A stretch of DNA of 64,000 bases from Beroe ovata (taxonomy: Eukaryota; Ctenophora; Nuda; Beroida; Beroidae). The notes beneath the pieces are model-generated. The model made no database searches. It had not been told where the DNA came from and saw only the letters and a program-made list of their open reading frames with translations. Position 1 is the first letter of the stretch. Each line of letters begins with the position of its first letter. Both the position numbers and the translations under genes were made by a program. Shown in pieces: positions 55,265 to 64,000 of the stretch. The stretch lies in NCBI GenBank assembly GCA_946803715.1, contig CAMPET010000067.1, positions 149,596-213,595 on the forward strand. Reading direction: 5' to 3'.

Positions 55265-56614
55265 ATGGTAGACCGATTCCCTATCATAGATGGAACTGTC
55301 AAGCAAAATAAAAGTGATGGAATTTGGGTAGGAAAGAATGAAACCTCAGCACCAGATGGATCTAAGAAGGTGTCGGATAGCGGCCTTAATATTGAGTTTA
55401 TGGACGTTGTTGCATTCTCCCTGAGCTACACGACCCGAGAGAGTGATCTAGTTTGGGGAGTTCTGGTGATAGTGATCAGTCTGGTTCTGATAGCTATCAG
55501 TCTCTTCCTCAACTGGTTTGTCTTCACTTTCTACATGAAGAAAGTGTCCAGGGACATAGTATCCATGATTTACACTCTGCTGTCAGGTTTTGATATGATC
55601 GTCTCACTGGGAGGTCTCCTCAGTGTGGTGTCTCTCATCCTCTACCTCGCACTTGACATGGAGAACCAGCCGAGAGAGATGGTCTACCCGTCGGTCATCT
55701 TCTTCTGCATGTCCTCCTTCTTCATTTCGAGTGTGGCCACCCGAATGTCCATTGTGATCAATGCCCTACTCTCCATGGTGCGAACCAGGATGATCATGAA
55801 CCCCTTTGCCACTATCCGCAAGAGATTCATCATCATAACTCTTGTCGTGGTATTCGTGTTCTGGACAATGCTAACATCGGGGGACCTGTACGTACTGCAG
55901 GCGATTAACGTGGAAAACCACTGGGAACACGCCTATGAGGAGCGCCGTGTTGACGCAGCTGTCCTGGCCACACCCAAACAGAATCTCTATCTCTGGTACT
56001 ATGTTTTCAATTCTCTGGCAGGGTACTACCACGTTGTGGAGTTTTTCAGTAATCGGTTGCCGTGGGGAATAGCGCTTTGGACTCCGGGATCAGATCAATT
56101 GCAGAAGATGGAGTATATTTTGCCGTACATTTTGTTTGTACTTGCTTACCTCATAGCTACTATTATCTCAGTAGTATGCCTCGTGATCCAAGCCTTTCAT
56201 CTTAAAAACACAGGGTTCAGCAACAATAACAACAAGCAGGTCACGGTTACCATTGTTATCCTCACTATTGTGTTTGTCATCTGCAATGTTGCCTCCATCA
56301 TCTACATTGGGCTGGCTGTTGACAACTTTGAGCATGAATATGACGATGACGGGGAACCTACAGCAACCAAAGACGAGTGGAAGATCCAGAATTTCTATCG
56401 CGGGATGTTCGTGTTTCAACAGATGGTCCCACTTCTCAATTCTGCCCTCAATCCTGTGATTTTGATTTGGAGGGGCTCTAAACTCAAGGAGTATCTGAAG
56501 GAGAAGGCAGGAATTGGCTTGTTGCCAACCCCAAAACCCTCGTCGATAGCTCTGAAGAAGTTGTGCACGGTGAAAGAGGAAACCACTACAGCCGATTCTA
56601 TCTGCTCATCCTGA
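55265..56614 (+). CDS. Divergent class A-like GPCR, single exon, 449 residues
   Basis: ATG at 55265, TGA at 56612. Residues 1-58 are extracellular with a glycosylation site (KNETS). Seven hydrophobic segments follow. TM1 contains LNWFVF; TM2 has Asp in SGFDMIV. TM3 ends in MVRTRM, so Arg is kept but DRY is not. TM4 has VFWTML. A loop of about 80 residues separates TM4 from TM5; TM5 has LPYILF. TM6 ends FVICNVAS with no CWxP. TM7 is LLNSALNPVILIW. The C-terminal tail is short and Ser/Thr-rich (EETTTADSICSS). The altered DRY, CWxP and NPxxY motifs mark it as an atypical, lineage-specific receptor; ligand unknown. A truncated inverted relative lies at 53197-53360. Confidence 0.85.
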   Translation: MVDRFPIIDGTVKQNKSDGIWVGKNETSAPDGSKKVSDSGLNIEFMDVVAFSLSYTTRESDLVWGVLVIVISLVLIAISLFLNWFVFTFYMKKVSRDIVSMIYTLLSGFDMIVSLGGLLSVVSLILYLALDMENQPREMVYPSVIFFCMSSFFISSVATRMSIVINALLSMVRTRMIMNPFATIRKRFIIITLVVVFVFWTMLTSGDLYVLQAINVENHWEHAYEERRVDAAVLATPKQNLYLWYYVFNSLAGYYHVVEFFSNRLPWGIALWTPGSDQLQKMEYILPYILFVLAYLIATIISVVCLVIQAFHLKNTGFSNNNNKQVTVTIVILTIVFVICNVASIIYIGLAVDNFEHEYDDDGEPTATKDEWKIQNFYRGMFVFQQMVPLLNSALNPVILIWRGSKLKEYLKEKAGIGLLPTPKPSSIALKKLCTVKEETTTADSICSS

Positions 56615-58109
56615 ACAAGAACTGTCAGTTGAAGTCAAACTCCAACGATCGATGCTAAAATCCCCATGATCACCGACAGATGTGATTGATGAGCTATGGT
56701 CATCAAACCTTGAACAATGGCTTCTGAAAGAACTACGGATATGTGCAATCTCACCCACAAGATAAATACGACTCAACTTCAAACTTGAGTTGGCAGAACT
56801 GTATGTGTAACACTTACACACACTACTTATTACATTCAAATTCAATACCTTTCTGATGTATGAACTTAATAATAATACGATACTACAATATCCATTTTAG
56901 CTGTTAGTCAAAGTGTTAGATTCTCTCTTATTCTTAATTAATGGTTTTTCTTCCTTTACAGCCATATCTCACAGGTGAAGTGAAATTACAGAATTGTCAT
57001 TGCGTCACATTATTAACGAGATACATCAATATCGTTGAAGTTAAAACTTGAACTTGAAGTACTTGAACAAACGGAAAGTAGAAATTAAGGCCTGACAAAC
57101 AATTTGACACAAAGTCAATGTGAATGGTGTTGGCAACAGTGGAGTGAACGAGTCTCTAATTAAGACCTTATAACGAACTCGACAAGCACACAACTATCAG
57201 GGCGGGAGGGGACATTTTAAAGCAGATTGATACGTTAATGGGGGCCGGATGTTTTTCCTGCCAATTAGAATTCTGCTTTTGTTAGTAATATGAATTATTG
57301 AATAACATCTCTCACCCTAACCATTATCCTCCTGATGCGGTGTGCTGGTGATTCTTGATTATCACTATCAGAGGCCAGTTCCAGACGTTAGCTCCCAACG
57401 CCATGCTATCCAGCCAGCGGGGATAGCGAGCTCTAGCTATTATTGGGATTATTGGAATTAGGCTCAGGGTATGACATTGAATGGCAAATCGGGAAATGTT
57501 AATATATGGACTGCACGATAGTCTATCACGCACGCATTGTAGATTTTACGCTAAAGGCACTGTGTATTTGTGTGTAAAGTCTACATACAATTACACAGCA
57601 TCGTCCCGAGAAAGGGCGACAGCAGACAGTACTAAGCGCACAATACTAAGCGCCTTTTAATTGCCTTAATGTAGCATGTTCCAGATTAGAATTCTACAAA
57701 TTTCACAATTCTACAAAATCGTGAGGGAAAATGTACGTGCGCGGCGTCATAGCTTGCCCGGGCGTGTCATAGGCTAACCTAATATTGATCCTAACTGCGA
57801 AACTTCATCAATGTCTCACATCTCAATTATGTGCTTGAACAGTTGCCTATACGTCGAGTGTCGATAGTGTTCATGCCTACTGAGTTCATCATGCGAGCGA
57901 TCAATATGTATAATTTAAGCCGCATAGCGCGCGCCGCGCAAAAATTTATCGAATGTTATATTGAACAGGGGTATTTGTTCAAGCGAATTCGAATAGGCGT
58001 TCGCGCCTTCCGTCAAATTCTGAATTTCGGTAATAATTCTCTAATATAAATTCCGGCATTTAGGTTAAATGAAAACTAAATATCATTTCCATAAATAAAA
58101 ATTCAAAAC
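56615..58109. other. Intergenic, no gene seen
   Basis: AT-rich with a GCGCGCGCCGCGC patch at about 57927. No supported coding frame. Confidence 0.6.
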
Positions 58110-58472
58110 CTAACTTTCATCATCCTCATCATCCTGGTTAATCTGGAAGTATCTGAGCTCGTATGTTGTCGAATTGGATGCGACAACTCTCAGCCAATCT
58201 CTGAGATTCTGCTTCTTGAGATACTTCTTAGTGAGGTACTTGAGGTACCGCTTGCTAAAGGGGATATCTGACAAGACATTGACTTTGAAACCCTCCCTCT
58301 GAACGATCACGTTAGTTCCCAAGTTTCCAGTCTTGCCAGCGACCTTGATCTTCTCAGATAGGTACGTGGTAAATTCCGAGGGATCAAGGATTTTATCCTC
58401 TGCTGGATGTGTGCAGTCCAACACAAACTTCTTCTGTACCTTCTTGGCTTTCTTTGTTGTCTTACCTGGCAT
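58110..58472 (-). CDS. RPL22: 60S ribosomal protein L22 (eL22)
   Basis: One hundred and twenty residues, close to the usual length. It has the family signatures [41 protein letters not shown] and [10 protein letters not shown], ending in an acidic tail (DDEDDES). The basic N terminus ([13 protein letters not shown]) is typical. It is a structural component of the large ribosomal subunit in the cytoplasm. The coding sequence is uninterrupted. A CTGCAG acceptor 8 bases before the ATG suggests a 5'UTR intron, as many ribosomal protein genes have, which argues against a retrocopy. There is no poly-A tract downstream. Confidence 0.96.
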   Translation of the reverse strand: MPGKTTKKAKKVQKKFVLDCTHPAEDKILDPSEFTTYLSEKIKVAGKTGNLGTNVIVQREGFKVNVLSDIPFSKRYLKYLTKKYLKKQNLRDWLRVVASNSTTYELRYFQINQDDEDDES

Positions 58473-59122
58473 TGCTACAACTGCAGATTTAGGAAGGTTA
58501 GCTCGAGAAATCGGGGTAGGACTCAGAATTGTGAAAATTGGTGTAACAATATTGGAAAAGATGACTTGGGTTTATGAAAACAGCGAGCAGCGTTGTGAAA
58601 TAGTACACAAATCCATATATAGATACAAATAAATATACAATTTTTTACTCAACTATAAGGTAAAGTATTAACTTCTCGTGTGAAATACAGTGATTCATAG
58701 TAATCAAAGGCCACCAGAAGTTATCTCCATTTTAGATGGAAACATAATCTCTGATGATAACTGGCTACAGTTTAACAAATATCAAGAACATTGATCATGA
58801 TATAATTACAGAAACAATCAAAATCAATGAGTTTGGGACAAAAAGATGTAATTTTTAATGACAAGGGAATAGCACTGGGTAATCAAACACATGATGGCAT
58901 GCCACGTGATTTCACTTTATGGGTCTTAAGCAACAAGGCACGTGACTATAAGAGTTACGACACGTGAGAACACGTGCCGGCAAAGAGGGCACCACATCTA
59001 TCATTATACTAGCTATGATAACAAGATTTGGAACCCGCCAAGTTTAAAGAAAAAGTAAGTCCTTTGACGGTATACAAGGGATCACTACTGGGGATTATTG
59101 GGGAGAACTGAGACCGCTGCAT
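58473..59122. other. RPL22 5' flank and PSMA6 3' flank
   Basis: RPL22 and PSMA6 are in the same orientation, 650 bases apart, so the RPL22 promoter must lie here along with any 5'UTR intron. Several CACGTG E-box hexamers occur at 58900-58980. Confidence 0.5.
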
Positions 59123-61200
<2,078 letters not shown>

Positions 61201-61204
61201 ATTT

Positions 61205-61500
61205 TATCTCACCTCTGTTTCTCGCGCGCGGCGCGCGCTCGTGCGAGAAACACTGAAACAGGTCAAGTAACATTTGACAAGGGTTTTTTAACTGTAATTC
61301 CATCGACGCCGCGCAATTGCGCAAAAGTGTATTCCACTCGGGAAAATTCCGCCATTGCATTGCATCATTGATCATGCGCCGCGCAGCTGCAGAACATATA
61401 ATGATATGTTGCCTGGTTTTGCAAAGCCCGGCCCTGGCCCTGCACTGCAGTCTTGTCGCCGAATTTTTTTCATGTTTCACGCGCGCGCGCCGCAGTAAAG
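61205..61500. repeat. GC-rich palindromic patch
   Basis: CTGTTTCTCGCGCGCGGCGC and a mirrored GCGAGAAACACTGAAACAG form an imperfect hairpin at about 61213-61260, like those at 1760-1800 and 2530-2620. A further GCGCGCGCGCC run lies at about 61480. Confidence 0.6.
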
Positions 61501-61539
61501 CACCGCTATCAATTTATCATTTATTCTATTCACTATTTA

Positions 61540-61680
61540 TTGTCGATCGATGATAGACCCTGTCGACTGTCGAGAATTTCGTTTCGCGCGCGTCGCAAAC
61601 TTATTCTCAGACAGGGTCTGACGCAAGCCGCTTCGCGGCTTGCATCAGCGGTCTGGCATCGCCCGACAAACTATTTAGTA
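61540..61680. repeat. Foldback repeat family, right copy
   Basis: TGTCGATCGATGATAGACCC, CGAGAATTTCGTTTCGCGCG, the AAGCCGCTTCGCGGCTT palindrome and GCGGTCTGGCATCGCCCGAC match the cluster at 1540-2165 in opposite orientation. Confidence 0.75.
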
Positions 61681-62089
61681 TTTATATCATTTGCATATCA
61701 TTTGATTTTTTATCCATCATGGCATTATGATTATTATCTGCAAACATGGAGTAGCACAGGACTTTTAATCAGGATTCCTGGATTCAGGAGTATACACAAG
61801 TGGTGAAATATTCCATAGATTTCCTCTTATCTCCTTCCATATTACTCCTTATTTTAACTGATTCAAACCTTGAATATTTAACATCTCTTGGAATTATACA
61901 TTTCTTTGATGTCTTGCAGAATGCAGAGACAAACCATAAGTGAATATTGTCAGAACTTTGTTATCAAAATGAGTCTATCCAAACCTAGCAGGTATCTGCC
62001 ATGAATGAGATGATTCATCTAAAGAATTAAAAAATGAGTTCAACTACTGCAAATGGAGACTGTTATTCTTGTTCATAAATTGTTAAGTC

Positions 62090-63034
62090 ATGGTGAATTT
62101 GACAGCTTACCTTCTTGTGATAACAGTTAATTTTATGCTTAATATAATTATTGCTGGGATGTCTCTCTTTATACATCAGATAGTGAAGATACATCATTTG
62201 CTTTGGGGTATAAGTCATGTGTCCTATGCAGTATTTGGATTACTGCTTAGCCCTAAACCTACATCAGCTGCAATCGTCCAGTCAGTGTGCATAATTGTTT
62301 GGACTGTGAGACTCACAACATTTTTGTTGTGGCGAGTATTGAAGAATGGTAAGAACAATAGATTTTTTGAATCAGCAAGTCCTCTGAAGAGAATAGGAGC
62401 CTGGGCATGTGAATTTGTTTCCGGTGTCATAAATATTCTACCATCACTTTTTCTATGGATTAGTTCCAAGCAAGAATTGGCAGTAACTTTTCTTACTTTA
62501 GCTGGTTGGATAATATTCACACTTGGATTCTTATTTGAAACCATTTCTGACTACCAAAAGGCATCTTTTCGCAGAAAAGATGAGAATAAGGAAAGATTCA
62601 TAAGCCATGGACTTTGGAGCATTTCGAGGCATCCAAACTACTTTGGAGAAATTGTTCTTTGGTTTGGATTATTCCTTGCTGCAGTACCTTATTTCAGTTC
62701 ACAATGGGCTTACTTTACACTGCTGTGTCCTGTGGCAACAACATTTAAGCTATGTTTTCTGAATGGTATTCCTCAGCTAGAGAAACGTGGGGTACAGAAG
62801 TGGGGTAGTGACAGAAGCTATGCACAATATGTGTATAGCACTGGTGTATTGATCCCTTGGCTAGTATGTTGTGAGTGCACAACTCTTCCCAACAGAGCCC
62901 TTCTTGTTGATGATGAGGAACATTTGGACATTTCAAGGAGTTATTTCATAGAGGAAGAATTAAATGTGGGCGACTTGCAAGAGGCTCCTGATTGTAAAGA
63001 CGAGAATGATGATACAAGTTGCAATGATATCTAA
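62090..63034 (+). CDS. DUF1295 / steroid 5-alpha-reductase C-terminal-like membrane protein
   Basis: Single open exon, 314 residues, with about six to seven hydrophobic helices. The key block is FISHGLWSISRHPNYFGEIV near residues 178-197. It carries the His-Pro-Asn-Tyr motif and following Glu found in DUF1295 and related methyltransferase/reductase folds. The C-terminal 60 residues are hydrophilic and acidic (DDEEHLDI, DENDDT). By family it is an integral membrane protein, probably of the ER, with a possible NADPH- or lipid-related activity; the substrate cannot be read from the sequence. A possible poly-A signal variant (ATTAAA) lies at about 63080. The absence of introns could reflect a retrocopy or lineage habit. 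Confidence 0.88.
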   Translation: MVNLTAYLLVITVNFMLNIIIAGMSLFIHQIVKIHHLLWGISHVSYAVFGLLLSPKPTSAAIVQSVCIIVWTVRLTTFLLWRVLKNGKNNRFFESASPLKRIGAWACEFVSGVINILPSLFLWISSKQELAVTFLTLAGWIIFTLGFLFETISDYQKASFRRKDENKERFISHGLWSISRHPNYFGEIVLWFGLFLAAVPYFSSQWAYFTLLCPVATTFKLCFLNGIPQLEKRGVQKWGSDRSYAQYVYSTGVLIPWLVCCECTTLPNRALLVDDEEHLDISRSYFIEEELNVGDLQEAPDCKDENDDTSCNDI

Positions 63035-64000
63035 AATTTGTATTATAATTTGTATTTCATCTTATTCTTTAGTGTGACTGTATTAAAGTTTGATGTAAAT
63101 AATGACCTTTTATTATTTGAAAGTATGTTTAAGTTAAGTAACAATACTGTTTCAATCCATTTCTTAGGAATTTCATTTAATCCCCCATTTCTCAAGATAT
63201 GCGTTCACTAATCCATGATCAAAAATGAGAGGCAAATACTATCCATCTCTCAATTCAAAGTTCAGGGATAGATAATTAAATAACTATATCTTCTCTGATA
63301 GGAACTCAGTCGATATGATGACTGCGGATGAAGACACTGAAGGGGTGAGTAAAAACTTTATAAGCGGATTCTTTCCAACAATAACAAGTCATGAAATAAA
63401 ACAGAAAATGGGAGACATTGTTAAAAGCGCAATATAAGCGCGATACTAAATTAACAAACAATCTGAACAATCCGTGAAGATCTTACTGTTCATACCTATT
63501 CTCAATGTTATACAATATACATATCATGATTTTTCATTGGGTTCATTCTATGGTATCACTTGACTATTGAGGCTTGCAAAGCACAACAAGCTGTACAGTG
63601 TACACCACTCATATAATGCAGTTATAATGAGGTTTCTTTCTTAGTATCAAATCTGTTACACTGAGAATAAGTTTCAAATGTGTTTTCTTCTCTTGTTTAT
63701 CGTTTTTCTGATGTAACCATTTCCTTATGAGGGATAATTGTGCTGCTATACCATCCCACCTGTTGACCACAATACAAACGTCCCCATTCTATTCATCAGT
63801 GCAGCGTTACTATGAGTTTGTGTACATATTGTGCTCATGGTATATATAACGGGTGTTTGCTTTGGTGCTTTTTATCACCTTTGTTAGTTGTTCGTATTGA
63901 AAAAATTCAGCTATTTCCATGCTGGATTGCTAATTAGGTATGTTCGTGATTTTTACGGTGGAATTCATAGTAAAATAATGATCAGTTATTCGTCCTCTTG
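63035..64000. other. 3' flank to the window edge
   Basis: AT-rich sequence downstream of the DUF1295 gene. The only candidate is the ten-codon exon at 63315. Confidence 0.5.
63315..63344 (+). CDS. Possible first coding exon of a gene leaving the window
   Basis: ATGATGACTGCGGATGAAGA opens a ten-codon frame (MMTADEDTEG) followed directly by GTGAGT. The pattern fits a short first coding exon, but nothing downstream in the remaining 650 bases confirms it. Confidence 0.2.

Overview
This is a eukaryotic, metazoan window. It has spliced genes with mostly short GT-AG introns, a proteasome alpha-6 gene, a ribosomal protein L22 gene, rhodopsin-type 7TM receptors, a large immunoglobulin-domain receptor, abundant (CA)n tracts, minisatellites and foldback repeats. 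Dispersed repeats and a possibly polymorphic Ig gene would fit a highly heterozygous marine invertebrate. The sequence alone does not fix the phylum. A 328-base N gap (13206-13533) and five single Ns (15665, 16978, 34705, 34932, 51642) mark assembly joins.

Region by region: 1-3576 is repeat-rich, with CA tracts and GC-rich foldback elements. 3577-39980 (minus strand) is one giant gene that I reconstructed exon by exon. It encodes a signal peptide, a long run of Ig domains, one transmembrane helix and an acidic, proline- and tyrosine-containing cytoplasmic tail. As assembled it has 68 exons and 33 Ig domains. Six exons (three Ig domains) are a duplicate that begins and ends exactly at the single N at 16978 and breaks the reading frame. 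With that overlap merged, the model is 62 exons, 9072 nt, 30 Ig domains and 3023 residues, and every splice phase matches. A six-exon, 306-residue class A GPCR lies on the opposite strand inside one of its introns (11058-12582), and a decayed 7TM relic may lie in another (6631-7010).

39981-45754 holds no gene I can support. 45755-51529 (minus) is a 13-exon gene for an 878-residue protein that I do not recognise; a tRNA-Thr(TGT) sits on the plus strand inside one of its introns. 53197-53360 (minus) is a truncated copy of the GPCR gene at 55265-56614 (plus, single exon, 449 residues). Then follow three conserved genes: RPL22 (58110-58472, minus), the proteasome subunit PSMA6 (59123-60559, minus, six exons, 247 residues) and a single-exon DUF1295/steroid 5-alpha-reductase-fold membrane protein (62090-63034, plus). 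A second copy of the foldback family seen at the left end lies at about 61540-61680.

The Ig gene is the most notable object. It looks like a giant adhesion or recognition receptor with a signalling tail: two tyrosines in near-identical IYD(N/C)EA settings plus PxxP stretches. One intron can be retained in frame to give a different tail. The two sequenced copies of one Ig domain differ by six amino acids packed into twelve residues around the C strand, while the neighbouring domain shows only silent changes. That pattern is worth testing as diversifying polymorphism.
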